Positions 26,255-35,458 of a DNA stretch of 64,000 nt are shown one piece after another; positions within the stretch are counted from its first letter, which is position 1, and every line of letters starts with the position of its first letter. Source of the stretch: Hamadaea tsunoensis DSM 44101 (GTDB lineage: Bacteria > Actinomycetota > Actinomycetes > Mycobacteriales > Micromonosporaceae); the NCBI RefSeq assembly GCF_000428945.1, contig NZ_AUAX01000006.1:248001-312000 (forward strand). Reading direction: 5' to 3'. Under the pieces are notes generated by a model. It was not told the DNA's origin. It saw only the letters and a list, made by a program, of their open reading frames with translations, and did not search any database. A program made the position numbers and the translations under genes.

Positions 26255-26812
26255 ATGAAACTGCGTATGGGCTCCCGCATGGGGATCGCCGCCATGGCCG
26301 CGATCGCGGCCGTGACGATCGCGGGCCTTGCCGGGTGCGGTGGCAAGGGCGACGACACCGGATCGAGCAGCACCGGGACGGACGCCGCGTCGCAGTACCG
26401 GGACTGCCTGGCGAAGAACGGCGTCACGCTGCCCAGCAACTTCGCCCGCGGCTCCGGCCGGCCCGGCGGCAACTTCCCGTCCGGCCGCCCGTCCGGCTTC
26501 CCTTCGGGTTTCCCGACCGTACGCCCCTCCGGCGGCAACGGTAACGGCGGCGGCGGGTTCGGCGGTTTCCCCGGCGCCCAGTCGAGCGAGTTCGCCAAGG
26601 CCGAGCAGGTCTGCGCGAGCCTGCGACCCAGCGGCCAGCCCGGCTTCGGCGGCAACCGCGGCGGCGGCGCCAACGCGGCGTACCGCAACTGCCTGACGGA
26701 GCACGGCGTCACCATGAACCAGGGGCAGCAGCTCAACACGGCCGACCCCAAGGTGGTCGAGGCCATGAAGACGTGTTCGGTCCTTCGGCCGAGCGCCGCC
26801 CCGTCAAACTGA
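26255..26812 (+). CDS. Lipoprotein with duplicated YRxCL motif
   Basis: The 185-residue protein has a lipoprotein signal with lipobox LAGC near residue 27. After cleavage it holds two similar short segments, YRDCLAKNGVT (about 45-55) and YRNCLTEHGVT (about 143-153), joined by a Gly/Phe/Pro/Ser-rich linker. The duplication suggests a small domain with a conserved Cys, possibly forming disulfides. I know no function. GGAGG lies seven bases before the ATG at 26255. It sits beside MacA-like adaptors here, and low-complexity Gly/Phe text also occurs in the gene at 36661. Confidence 0.8.
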   Translation: MKLRMGSRMGIAAMAAIAAVTIAGLAGCGGKGDDTGSSSTGTDAASQYRDCLAKNGVTLPSNFARGSGRPGGNFPSGRPSGFPSGFPTVRPSGGNGNGGGGFGGFPGAQSSEFAKAEQVCASLRPSGQPGFGGNRGGGANAAYRNCLTEHGVTMNQGQQLNTADPKVVEAMKTCSVLRPSAAPSN

Positions 26813-26850
26813 CACTTGCGCGCCGGTCGCGTTTCGCTACACACTAAGCT

Positions 26851-26984
26851 CCTGCCCCGACAGGCCCGGTTCCCCCGTGCTGCGCCTGCCGGGGCAGGCC
26901 CATTTCCGCAGCCTGCGGGGCTGTTCCACAGCCGGCCGGATCTCTTCCCCGGCCTGCCGGACAGCGTTCGGCAGCCTGCCCGGG
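26851..26984. repeat. Cluster of hairpins with repeated CCTGCC motifs
   Basis: The 215-base gap between convergent genes holds CCTGCCCC/GGGGCAGG arms (26851-26858 and 26891-26898), CTGCCG/CGGCAG arms (26954-26959 and 26969-26974) and further CCTGC-containing units. It may act as a transcription stop for both genes, but the repeated motif suggests a decayed tandem repeat. Confidence 0.5.
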
Positions 26985-27027
26985 TGGCACCCGCCGCGGC
27001 CAATGTGTCGCTTGTGGAGAGTGCGGG

Positions 27028-27966
27028 TCAGCCCGCCGACCCGAACGCCTGCCGCAACTCGCCGATCGCCTTCGCGGCCGTCCCGTTCACCACCGACTTG
27101 CCGGCGTCGAACGTGTCGTTGTGGTCGCTGAGCACGGCGATCACCCAGTCATGGCCGTCCTCGACGATGCGCCCGATCGAGTTGGTCGCGTACTGGCCGT
27201 TCTCGTCGTCGAGATCGACCCAGCCCACCTTGAGGTAGACCGCCGTCGCGGCGTCGTCCGCGCCGGCCGTCACGCCGAAGCGCTGCTCGCTGACGACGTT
27301 GCTCATCCAGCCCTGCAGGAGCCCGCGGTTGGCGGCGCTGAGCGGGCCGTTCCCGTCGCTGATCTTCTTGAGCAGGCGTACCTGGTCGTCGGCCGTGGTG
27401 GTGGTCATGCCCCAGGCGTCCGACGGCGTCGTCTCGGTCAGGCCGAGCCGCTCGTTCGCGGCGGCCAGCCCGTCCGTCCCGCCGATCGCGTCGAACAGCG
27501 CCGAGGCGGAGTCGTTGTCGCTGCGCTCGATCGCCGCCGCGGCCCACTGCTTCTCCTGGGCCGTGAGGCTCGTGCCCGCGTCCTGGTGCTGCAGCATCAG
27601 CGCCGCGATGATGTCCACCTTCACGATGCTCGCCGTCTGGTACTCCGCCGTGCCGTTCACGCTGATCGACGCCCCGGTCGCCCGGTCGTACACGGCCACC
27701 GAGACGTTGCCGCCCTCCGCCTTGACGTACGCGCGGACAGCCGCGGTGACGGTGGCGGTGTCGGCCTTGGCAGCGCCTGATGCGGAGGGTGATGACCCGA
27801 TTGCAGAGGGTGATGTGGACGAGACCACATCAGACTTCGTCACAGCCTGTGTGTCCGCAGCCACGGAACGGCCATGATGCGCGTACGCGACGCCCACTCC
27901 CAGCGTTCCCACCGCGGCGAGGGCGACGATTCCGACGGCGTACATGAATGACTTTCGACTGTGCAC
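27028..27966 (-). CDS. Class A beta-lactamase-like serine hydrolase
   Basis: The 312-residue protein has an N-terminal hydrophobic anchor or signal (about residues 8-29), a Ser/Thr-rich linker (about 34-70) and a class A beta-lactamase fold. The catalytic SxxK is SIVK (Ser113, Lys116) and the SDN loop is at 149-151. The usual KTG triad near the end reads KVG, and I see no clear Glu of the omega loop. So it may bind or process wall peptides rather than break down beta-lactams. The start is uncertain: GTG at 27966 or ATG at 27945, neither with a strong ribosome site. It is divergent from the response regulator. Confidence 0.82.
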   Translation of the reverse strand: MHSRKSFMYAVGIVALAAVGTLGVGVAYAHHGRSVAADTQAVTKSDVVSSTSPSAIGSSPSASGAAKADTATVTAAVRAYVKAEGGNVSVAVYDRATGASISVNGTAEYQTASIVKVDIIAALMLQHQDAGTSLTAQEKQWAAAAIERSDNDSASALFDAIGGTDGLAAANERLGLTETTPSDAWGMTTTTADDQVRLLKKISDGNGPLSAANRGLLQGWMSNVVSEQRFGVTAGADDAATAVYLKVGWVDLDDENGQYATNSIGRIVEDGHDWVIAVLSDHNDTFDAGKSVVNGTAAKAIGELRQAFGSAG

Positions 27967-28081
27967 CGCGCAAGAGTGCCCGGCTGACCTGGGCGGACCC
28001 TGAGAACCTTGCAGGTCCTTCCGAGGTTTCTCCAAGGCTGGGCCGCTAAAACAGTGACATCCGGTTGATGGAGGAGATGAC

Positions 28082-28810
28082 GTGACCAACAGTGAGGCGC
28101 CCGCGCGGCCGACGCGCGTACTCGTCGTCGACGACGAACCGAACATCTGCGCGCTGCTGCAGGCGACGCTGCGCCTGACCGGGTTCGACGTACGCGTGGC
28201 CGAGAACGGCCGCGACGCGCTCATCATCGCCGAGGAGTTCCAGCCGGAGCTGGTCGTGCTCGACGTCATGCTGCCCGACATGGACGGCTTCCAGATCGCC
28301 TCCAAGCTGCGCGCGGACGGCCGGGGTACGCCGGTGCTGTTCCTGACCGCGCGGCAGTCGGTCGAGGACCGGATCTCCGGTTTGACCGTGGGGGCCGACG
28401 ACTACGTCACGAAGCCGTTCAGCCTGGAGGAGGTCGTGCTGCGGATCCGGGCGATCCTGCGCCGTAGTCAACTGGCTACGCCCAGTGACGACGACGGCAT
28501 CCTGCGCTACGCCGACCTGGAGCTGGACGAGGAGGCGCACGAGGTACGCCGGGCCGGCAAGCTCGTCGAGCTGAGCCCCACGGAGTTCAACCTGCTGCGC
28601 TACCTGATGGTGAACGCGGGCCGGGTGGTGAGCAAGGCGCAGATCCTCGACCGCGTGTGGAGCTACGACTTCGGCGGCGACGGCCGGATCGTCGAATCCT
28701 ATGTGTACTACCTGCGCAAGAAGGTCGACAAGCTGGACCCGCCGCTGATCCACACCGTCCGCGGCGTCGGGTACGCCCTGCGCCTGCCGCGTGCGGAGCA
28801 GGCGGCCTGA
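28082..28810 (+). CDS. OmpR-family response regulator
   Basis: The 242-residue protein has a receiver domain (residues about 12-125) with the acidic pair at 17-18, phospho-acceptor Asp61 in VVLDVMLPD and Lys near 111 in VTKPF. A winged-helix DNA-binding domain follows at about 145-235 (LSPTEFNLLRYLMVNAG, then RIVESYVYYLRKKVD). GGAGGAG precedes the GTG. The sensor kinase gene starts two bases after its stop, so they form a two-component system. Neighbouring surface-protein genes are natural targets, though no site was found. Confidence 0.95.
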   Translation: MTNSEAPARPTRVLVVDDEPNICALLQATLRLTGFDVRVAENGRDALIIAEEFQPELVVLDVMLPDMDGFQIASKLRADGRGTPVLFLTARQSVEDRISGLTVGADDYVTKPFSLEEVVLRIRAILRRSQLATPSDDDGILRYADLELDEEAHEVRRAGKLVELSPTEFNLLRYLMVNAGRVVSKAQILDRVWSYDFGGDGRIVESYVYYLRKKVDKLDPPLIHTVRGVGYALRLPRAEQAA

Positions 28811-28812
28811 GC

Positions 28813-30354
28813 ATGCGCCGGCTGAGGATCCGCCGTTGGGGGCAGTGGACGCTGCGGTCGCGCATGGTCGTGTCGATCGTGGCGCTCGCCGGGGTGGCGC
28901 TCATCGTGGTCAACATCGTGGCCGCGACGCTGATCCGCGGCTACCTGACCGACAAGCTGGACACCGAGCTCACCCGGTTCGGCGGCGGCGGTCCGCGGCC
29001 GGACCCCGAGCAGCAGTACGACCCGACGCGTACCGGGGACGGCCAGTTCAGAGGGCTGCCGGCGTGGGCGCAGGAGGGCGTGGCCTTCATCCGGTACGAC
29101 GCGACCGGCACGAAGGCCCCGTGGGGCAACTTCGGCAGCGTGACCTCGACCGAGTTGCCGATCCTGGGCGACTTCCAGGAGCTCAAGACGCACGCCGGCC
29201 AGGCGCCGTTCACGGCCGTGGGTACCAAGGCGAGCTATCGGGTCGCCGTCATGCAGAACGCCGACAACACCGGCAAGGTCTACTACTCGGTCTCCGCGCG
29301 CTCGATGGACAAGATCGAGCAGACGGCCAACCAGCTGATGCTCGTCGGCATGGGAGTCAGCGGCCTCGCCCTGCTCGTGCTGGCGCTGCTGGCCTCCGCG
29401 GTCGTCAAGATCGGCCTGCGGCCGCTCACCCGCATGGAGACCGCCGCGGCCTCCATCGCCGCCGACGACCCGCCCTCGCAGACGCAGGTCGCGGGGCGCG
29501 TACCGGACGCCGACCCGCATACCGAGGCGGGGCGGCTGGGGCTCGCGCTCAACACCATGCTCGGCCGCATCCAGAACGCCATCGCCGCCCGCGCGGCCTC
29601 CGAGCAGCGGCTGCGGCAGTTCCTCGCCGACGCCTCCCACGAATTGCGTACGCCGCTGACGTCCATCCGCGGTTTCGCGGAGCTCTACCGGCGCAGCGGG
29701 TCGCAGGGCGGGCCGGAGATGACCGAGATGATGTCGCGCATCGAGCAGGAGGCCGCCCGGATGGGCCTGCTGGTCGAGGATCTGCTGCTGCTGGCCGCGC
29801 TGGACGAGGAGCGGCCGCTGCGCGCCCAGCCGGTCGACCTGCTCGCGGTGGCGGCGGACACGATCAGCGACGCGCACGTACGCAATCCCACCCGGTTCGT
29901 GGCGCTCTCCTCCTTCGATCCGGTGACGGTCACCGGCGACGACCACCGGCTGCGGCAGGTCGCCACCAACCTGGTCAGCAACGCCCTGCGGCACACGGGC
30001 GATTTCGCCAAGGTCGAGATACGCGTCGCCGAGACGACGATGACCGTCCCCGATCCGGCCGTCGTGGCCTCCGTCGGAGCCGATCTGCGCCCCGGTACGC
30101 GTATCGCGCTGCTCGAAGTCGGCGACACGGGTCCCGGCGTACCGGCGGAACATGCCGAGCGCATCTTCGAGCGGCTGTACCGGGCCGATCCGGGCCGGGC
30201 GCGATCGCAGGGCGGTTCGGGTCTCGGCCTGTCCATTGTGGCGGCGATCGTGGCCGCGCACGGCGGCCGGGTCGAACTGGTCACCGCCCCGGGCCAGGGC
30301 GCGACCTTCCGGGTCCTCCTTCCCTTAGGAAATAAGCCCAGCCCACATCCGTGA
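28813..30354 (+). CDS. Sensor histidine kinase
   Basis: The 513-residue protein has two membrane segments (about 15-42 and 175-202) flanking an extracellular sensor region with acidic and polar residues. A HAMP segment and a HisKA domain follow, with phospho-acceptor His276 in DASHELRTPLTS. A C-terminal HATPase domain includes NLVSNALRHT, DTGPGVP and QGGSGLGLSI. It partners the OmpR regulator upstream (spacing two bases). The frame could begin earlier, but the ATG at 28813 fits both the stop of the regulator and the kinase start. Its signal is unknown. Confidence 0.94.
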   Translation: MRRLRIRRWGQWTLRSRMVVSIVALAGVALIVVNIVAATLIRGYLTDKLDTELTRFGGGGPRPDPEQQYDPTRTGDGQFRGLPAWAQEGVAFIRYDATGTKAPWGNFGSVTSTELPILGDFQELKTHAGQAPFTAVGTKASYRVAVMQNADNTGKVYYSVSARSMDKIEQTANQLMLVGMGVSGLALLVLALLASAVVKIGLRPLTRMETAAASIAADDPPSQTQVAGRVPDADPHTEAGRLGLALNTMLGRIQNAIAARAASEQRLRQFLADASHELRTPLTSIRGFAELYRRSGSQGGPEMTEMMSRIEQEAARMGLLVEDLLLLAALDEERPLRAQPVDLLAVAADTISDAHVRNPTRFVALSSFDPVTVTGDDHRLRQVATNLVSNALRHTGDFAKVEIRVAETTMTVPDPAVVASVGADLRPGTRIALLEVGDTGPGVPAEHAERIFERLYRADPGRARSQGGSGLGLSIVAAIVAAHGGRVELVTAPGQGATFRVLLPLGNKPSPHP

Positions 30355-30484
30355 TCCACTTTAGGTGGACAACCCTTCTCGAACCCTTTCCTCCCTTGCG
30401 ACCGAGTCGAGGGCGTCTTTAGGCTGCCTTCGTCCAGTGGTGCGTCTCGATCCGTGAGCGCACCGATGTCAATGGGGAGGAACA

Positions 30485-33391
30485 GTGTCGTTACGCTCTA
30501 CCCATCTGAGACCGGGCGGCCGCAAGGCTCTCGCCTTCGGTTTCGCGGTGGCCCTGGCCGTCGCGGTGCCGTCCGCGAGCCAGGCCGCCGACCGGTCCGG
30601 TGGCGCGGCGAAGAAGGCCGACGCCGGCGCGCACGACCTGCGCGACAAGGCGAGTTTCTATGACTCCCGGCAGGACCCCGCGGTCGCCAAGCTGTTGAAG
30701 CAGCGCTCGGCGCTGATGTCCGCCAGCCCGAAGTCGGGCGTGCGGACGCTGCGCGGCGAGCTCGGCAACCTCGGTGTCATCGACATCGACCCGCTGACCG
30801 GGACGGCCCGTGCGGTCTCCCGGCTCGACGGCTTCCTCACCGCGGCCAGCAGGAAGCCGGCCACCTCCATCGCCCTCGACTACGTACGCTCCCACCAGGA
30901 CGTGTTCGGCCTCGACGCGGCCGGCGTATCGCGCCTGCAGCTGCGCCGGGACTACGTGGACATCGAGGGCACCCACCACCTCAGCTACATCCAGACGGTC
31001 GGCGGGATCCCGTTCTTCGGCAACGGCGTACAGGCGAACGTGACGAAGAAGGGCCAGCTGATCAACGTGGTCGGCTCCCCGGTCGCGGCCACGCCGTCGG
31101 CCGCCGCCGCGCCCGGCATCTCCGCGAGCACCGCCCGCCAGGCGGCGATCAAGGACGTCGAGGGCAAGGCCAAGGACGCGACCGCCAAGACCGTCGGCGG
31201 GGCGCGCCAGGAGGTGGAGTTCAGCAACGGCGACAACGCCCAGCTCGCGTACTTCCAGACCGCGGGTGGGCCGCGCCTGGCGTGGCAGACGCTGACCGCG
31301 CCGAGCAGCAAGGAGCTCTACACGCACATCGTCGACGCGGCGACCGGCCGGGTGCTCTACCGGCAGTCCCTCGTGGACTACGACAACGGCCTGGCCTGGG
31401 ACTACTACCCGGGTGCGGCCAAGGGCGGCGTCCAGACCAGCCGTAACTTCACGGCCAAGGGCTGGCTGCCGAACAACTCGCCGTGGCTCGCCGGCAACGT
31501 CGCGCACGTCTACACCGACGTGAACGACGACAACGTCGCGGAGCCGTCGGAGGAGGTCACGCCGTCCGGCAAGAAGTCGTTCACCTACCCGGTGACCAGC
31601 TTCAACAGCCTGGGCGCGCCGTGTTCGGCCACGTTCGTCTGCACGTGGGACCCGAGCACGCCGTACTCGTGGCAGGCCAACCGGTCGCAGAACGCCGTGC
31701 AGGTGCTCTACTACATCGGCATGTTCCACGACCACCTCGCCGCCGCCCCGATCGGCTTCAACCGGACGGCCGGCAACTTCGAGGCCGTGGACGGCGACGC
31801 CGTGCAGGCCGAGGCCATGGACGGCGCCGACACCATGGGCGGTCTGCCCGACCCGAACCACGCGGACAACGCCAACATGTCCACGCCGCCGGACGGTCAG
31901 TCGCCGCGCATGCAGATGTACCTGTTCCCGGACCCGAGTACGCCGGGCGACCCGTGGCTGGCCAGCAACGGCGGCGACGAGGCGGACATCGTCTACCACG
32001 AGTACACCCACGGCCTGTCCAACCGGCTCGTCGTGGACGCGCTGGGCCAGTCGACCCTGGGCAACATCCAGGCCGGGTCGATGGGCGAGGCGTGGAGCGA
32101 CTGGTACGCGATGGACTACCTGAACAACCTGGGCTTCCAGGCTGACGGGAACCAGCCGGGCGACGTCCGCATGGGCAACTACGTCGGCTGGGGCAACGAC
32201 ATCATCCGGACGCAGCCCCTGGACTGCCCGGTCGGTACCACGTCCGCCAAGTGCCCCGGCACGCCGACGGCCGGTTCCGGCGGTTACACCTACGGCGACT
32301 TCGGCACCATCATCGGTGCGCCCGAGGTCCACGCCGACGGCGAGATCTGGAGCGAGACGCTGTGGCAGCTGCGCTCCGTTCTCGGCTCGAAGCTCTCCGA
32401 GTCCCTCGTGACCCGGGCCATGGAGCTCTCCCCGGCGAACCCGTCCTACCTGGACGAGCGCAACGCGATCCTGATGGCTGACCAGGTCGTCAACGGTGGC
32501 AAGGCGAGCAAGAAGATCTGGCAGGTGTTCGCGTCGCGCGGTATGGGCTACTTCGCCGGTGCCGTCGACGGTGACGACACCCACCCGGTCGAGGACTTCT
32601 CCACGCCGCCGGCTCCGGGTACGCCCAAGGGCTCGCTCACGGGCAAGGTGCTCGACGCGGACAGCGGCCTCGCGGTCGCCGGTGCCATCGTCGGGTTCGG
32701 CGGCCACGCGTCCGGGTTCCCGGGCGACTACGCCGCCATCACCGACTCGTCGGGCAACTACACGATCAGCGGGATCTTCCCTGGCACCTACCCCGCCGTC
32801 TTCGGGCGCGCGGGCGGGTACGACAGCCAGACGACGACGCTGAGCGTACGGTCCACCACCAATGTGAAGAACTGGGCGCTGCGCCGGGACTGGGCGGCAC
32901 TCGGCGGCGGCGGGTCGGTCGTGGACTTCAACGGTCCCGACTACACGCCGTTCGGCTGCGGCCCGACCAGCGCGATCGACCAGTCCCTCGGCAACGGCTG
33001 GGGCAGTGACGTCGAGCAGGTCGGCACCTCCGCGACCCCGAAGTTCGTCACGATCAAGCTGCCGCAGCCGGTGAACATCGCGGCGATCGCGGTGGACCCG
33101 GGCAACACCTGCGGCGACGGCGGCAGCGCGTCGACCGGTGACTTCTCGATCGAGACGTCCACCGACGGCGTGACCTTCACCGTGGCCGCGACCGGCACCT
33201 TCGGTGCCGCGGACCGGCACCGGCTCAACAGCGTCCCGCTGACCGCCGGCCAGTCCAACGTCCAGTACGTCAAGCTGTGGCTGCGGGGGACCCAGGTTCC
33301 CGGCGGCCTGGCGAGCTGCCCGGGTCCGTACTCGGGCTGCGACTTCATGGACATGTCCGAGATCGAGGTCTACGGCACCTCCGCTTCCTGA
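30485..33391 (+). CDS. M36 family (fungalysin-type) metallopeptidase
   Basis: The 968-residue secreted protease has a signal peptide (about residues 1-35), an N-terminal propeptide and a catalytic domain with zinc motif HEYTH at 505-509. The downstream EIWSETLWQLR region carries the third ligand. Two added domains follow. At about 715-780 is a carboxypeptidase-regulatory-like beta domain (GKVLDADSGLAVAGA). At about 800-968 is a discoidin-like domain. The GTG at 30485 has GGGGAGGAA directly upstream. It lies between the two-component pair and a MacA-like gene, so it may be controlled by that system, but no operator is seen. Confidence 0.92.
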   Translation: MSLRSTHLRPGGRKALAFGFAVALAVAVPSASQAADRSGGAAKKADAGAHDLRDKASFYDSRQDPAVAKLLKQRSALMSASPKSGVRTLRGELGNLGVIDIDPLTGTARAVSRLDGFLTAASRKPATSIALDYVRSHQDVFGLDAAGVSRLQLRRDYVDIEGTHHLSYIQTVGGIPFFGNGVQANVTKKGQLINVVGSPVAATPSAAAAPGISASTARQAAIKDVEGKAKDATAKTVGGARQEVEFSNGDNAQLAYFQTAGGPRLAWQTLTAPSSKELYTHIVDAATGRVLYRQSLVDYDNGLAWDYYPGAAKGGVQTSRNFTAKGWLPNNSPWLAGNVAHVYTDVNDDNVAEPSEEVTPSGKKSFTYPVTSFNSLGAPCSATFVCTWDPSTPYSWQANRSQNAVQVLYYIGMFHDHLAAAPIGFNRTAGNFEAVDGDAVQAEAMDGADTMGGLPDPNHADNANMSTPPDGQSPRMQMYLFPDPSTPGDPWLASNGGDEADIVYHEYTHGLSNRLVVDALGQSTLGNIQAGSMGEAWSDWYAMDYLNNLGFQADGNQPGDVRMGNYVGWGNDIIRTQPLDCPVGTTSAKCPGTPTAGSGGYTYGDFGTIIGAPEVHADGEIWSETLWQLRSVLGSKLSESLVTRAMELSPANPSYLDERNAILMADQVVNGGKASKKIWQVFASRGMGYFAGAVDGDDTHPVEDFSTPPAPGTPKGSLTGKVLDADSGLAVAGAIVGFGGHASGFPGDYAAITDSSGNYTISGIFPGTYPAVFGRAGGYDSQTTTLSVRSTTNVKNWALRRDWAALGGGGSVVDFNGPDYTPFGCGPTSAIDQSLGNGWGSDVEQVGTSATPKFVTIKLPQPVNIAAIAVDPGNTCGDGGSASTGDFSIETSTDGVTFTVAATGTFGAADRHRLNSVPLTAGQSNVQYVKLWLRGTQVPGGLASCPGPYSGCDFMDMSEIEVYGTSAS

Positions 33392-33411
33392 TCGCGGTAG
33401 TGCCAACGCCG

Positions 33412-33442
33412 GGTCCCGTCCTGCTCCGTGCAGGGCGGGACC
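33412..33442 (+). terminator. Hairpin after metallopeptidase gene
   Basis: GGTCCCGTCCTGC and GCAGGGCGGGACC form a 13-base stem with one wobble, around a TCCGT loop, about 20 bases after the stop. A short TTTG follows. Confidence 0.7.
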
Positions 33443-33530
33443 TGCGTTTGTACGCATCCGGGAAGCCATCTTGAGGTGGCTCCGAGGTTCGGCCGAGCAG
33501 CCTCCGAGTGCGATTCGCCATTGTGCCGCC

Positions 33531-34736
33531 ATGCGATTCCTGCGACGACGTACATTCCTGATCAACGGTGCGCTGGGCGTGCTGCTGGTCGGCGGGCTGG
33601 TATGGGCGTACCTGGCGGTCAAGGGGACCGGTACGACGCCCGCCGCGGCCTCGTCGACGCGTACCGGCACCGTCGCGCAGGGCACCGTCACCGAGACCGT
33701 GACCGCCTCCGGCACGGTGGCCAGTGCCAACGTCATGAACCACAATTTCGTCACCTCGGGGACGGTCACCTCGATCAGCGTCGCCCTCGGCCAGAAGGTC
33801 ACCAAGGGGCAGGTGCTGGCGAAGGTCGACGACACCGACGCCGCGGCCGACCTGGCGACGGCCAAGGAGAACCTGAGCGCGGCCGAGGACGCCTACACCC
33901 GGGCGAAGGACGCCGCCGACGGCGACACCTCCGCCGACGCGGTCAAGCAGGCGCAGCGTACGGTCAACAGCGCGCAGAACGCCGTGGACAGCGCGCAGCG
34001 CGCGGAGAACGGCACGGTGCTCAAGGCCGGGATGGCCGGCACGGTGACCACCCTGAGCGGAACGGTGGGCGGCTCCTCCAGCGGGTCGAGCAGCAGCTCG
34101 GGCGGCACGGGCTCGACCGGTGGCGGCGGCACGGGATCGTCTTCCAACTCGTCCAGTTCGTCCAGTTCGTCGAGCGCCTTCATCGTCATCTCCGACATGG
34201 CCAAGCTGCAGGTCTCGGCGAGCGTCCCGGAGGCGGACGCGACCCGCCTGCAGCTCAAGCAGGGCGCCCAGGTCACCTGGAACGCCCTGGCGAACACGTC
34301 GGTCGAGGGCACGGTCTCCTCGATCTCGCCCACCTCGACGACCAGCGGCGGTGTCACCTCGTACCCGATCGTCGTCAGCCTGAACACGGTGCCCGCGGGT
34401 GCGAAGCTCGGCCAGTCCGTCTCGCTGAGCGTGGTCGTCGCCGAGGCGAAGGACGTGCTCTACGTACCGGCCGCGGCGGTCAAGTCGGCCGGGAACATCA
34501 AGACGGTCACCGTGATCACCGATACCGGCGCGCAGCAGATCCAGCCGGTCACCATCGGTGTCGAGGGCGACTCGTACACCGAGATCAAAGAGGGCCTGAC
34601 CGTCGGCCAGAAGGTCGTCATCGCGACCGTCACCAGCACCACCGGGACGACGAACTTCCCCGGCGGCGGCCAGTTCCCCGGCGGCGGGTTCGGCGGCGCG
34701 GGCACCGGTGGCGGCGGCTTCGGCGGCAACCGATGA
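33531..34736 (+). CDS. MacA-type adaptor with Ser-rich hairpin
   Basis: The 401-residue protein is anchored by one N-terminal segment (about residues 8-27) and has the adaptor plan: a split lipoyl-like domain near 50-100 (SGTVTSISVALGQKVTKGQVLAKVDD), a helical pair, then a beta barrel and C-terminal domain. The hairpin tip is a Ser/Gly-rich stretch of about 40 residues. The C-terminal tail is a Gly/Phe repeat. The ATG at 33531 has no ribosome site. It overlaps the ATPase gene (ATGA), and together with the permease it forms a MacAB-like transporter. Confidence 0.88.
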   Translation: MRFLRRRTFLINGALGVLLVGGLVWAYLAVKGTGTTPAAASSTRTGTVAQGTVTETVTASGTVASANVMNHNFVTSGTVTSISVALGQKVTKGQVLAKVDDTDAAADLATAKENLSAAEDAYTRAKDAADGDTSADAVKQAQRTVNSAQNAVDSAQRAENGTVLKAGMAGTVTTLSGTVGGSSSGSSSSSGGTGSTGGGGTGSSSNSSSSSSSSSAFIVISDMAKLQVSASVPEADATRLQLKQGAQVTWNALANTSVEGTVSSISPTSTTSGGVTSYPIVVSLNTVPAGAKLGQSVSLSVVVAEAKDVLYVPAAAVKSAGNIKTVTVITDTGAQQIQPVTIGVEGDSYTEIKEGLTVGQKVVIATVTSTTGTTNFPGGGQFPGGGFGGAGTGGGGFGGNR

Positions 34737-35458
34737 AGGCCGTCATCGACGTCCGCGACCTCGTGAAGACCTACGGCGAGGGCGAGGCCACGGTCCACGC
34801 GCTCGCCGGGGTCTCCCTCACGATCAACCGCGGCGACTACGTGGCGATCATGGGCTCCTCGGGCTCCGGCAAGTCGACCCTCATGCACATCCTCGGCTGC
34901 CTCGACATCCCCACCTCCGGCAGCTACCTGCTCGACGGCGTGGACGTCAGCCGGCTCAACGACCGCCAGCTCGCGCTCGTGCGCAACCGCCGGATCGGCT
35001 TCGTCTTCCAGGCGTTCAACCTGATCCCCCGCACCAGCGCCGTCGCCAACGTCGAGCTTCCCTTGGCGTACGCGGGAGTCAAGGCGTCCGTACGCCGGAA
35101 GCGGGCCCTCGCGGCGCTGGACATGGTGGGTCTGGGCAACCGCGCGGACCACGACCCGAACCAGCTCTCCGGCGGCCAGCAGCAGCGGGTCGCCGTGGCC
35201 CGCGCGCTGGTGAGCGAGCCGGCGCTGCTGCTGGCCGACGAGCCGACGGGCAACCTGGACAGCAAGTCGACCGCGGACGTGCTCGCGGTGCTGGACCAGA
35301 TCAACCGGGAGGGACGCACGATCGTGCTGATCACCCATGAGGACGAGGTGGCGCACCACGCCCGCCGGGTGATCCGGCTGAAGGACGGCGAGATCATGTC
35401 GGACGTACGGCAGCGGGCCATCCAGGACGAGCGGGACGAGGTGCCGTCGTGGGCCTGA
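34733..35458 (+). CDS. ABC transporter ATPase, MacB type
   Basis: The 241-residue protein is a complete ABC ATPase. Walker A is GSSGSGKST at residues 41-49. The Q-loop is in FVFQAFNL, the signature motif LSGGQQQRVAVARAL is near 145 and Walker B LLLADEPTGNLD near 168. The H-loop is LITHE. It belongs to the LolD/MacB/FtsE group that powers transport of lipids, peptides or drugs. It starts within the adaptor stop (ATGA) and its end overlaps the permease by ten bases, so the three are one unit. Confidence 0.94.
   Translation: MKAVIDVRDLVKTYGEGEATVHALAGVSLTINRGDYVAIMGSSGSGKSTLMHILGCLDIPTSGSYLLDGVDVSRLNDRQLALVRNRRIGFVFQAFNLIPRTSAVANVELPLAYAGVKASVRRKRALAALDMVGLGNRADHDPNQLSGGQQQRVAVARALVSEPALLLADEPTGNLDSKSTADVLAVLDQINREGRTIVLITHEDEVAHHARRVIRLKDGEIMSDVRQRAIQDERDEVPSWA

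Noticed and set aside
27028-27966. A true beta-lactam resistance gene
   Set aside because: The third triad is KVG and the omega-loop Glu is not evident, so resistance cannot be claimed from the sequence.
30491-33865. A minus-strand open frame of over 1,100 codons across the metallopeptidase gene
   Set aside because: It is antisense to a strongly supported protease and arises from high third-position GC. Its predicted protein is Arg/Asp/Val repeats without domains.
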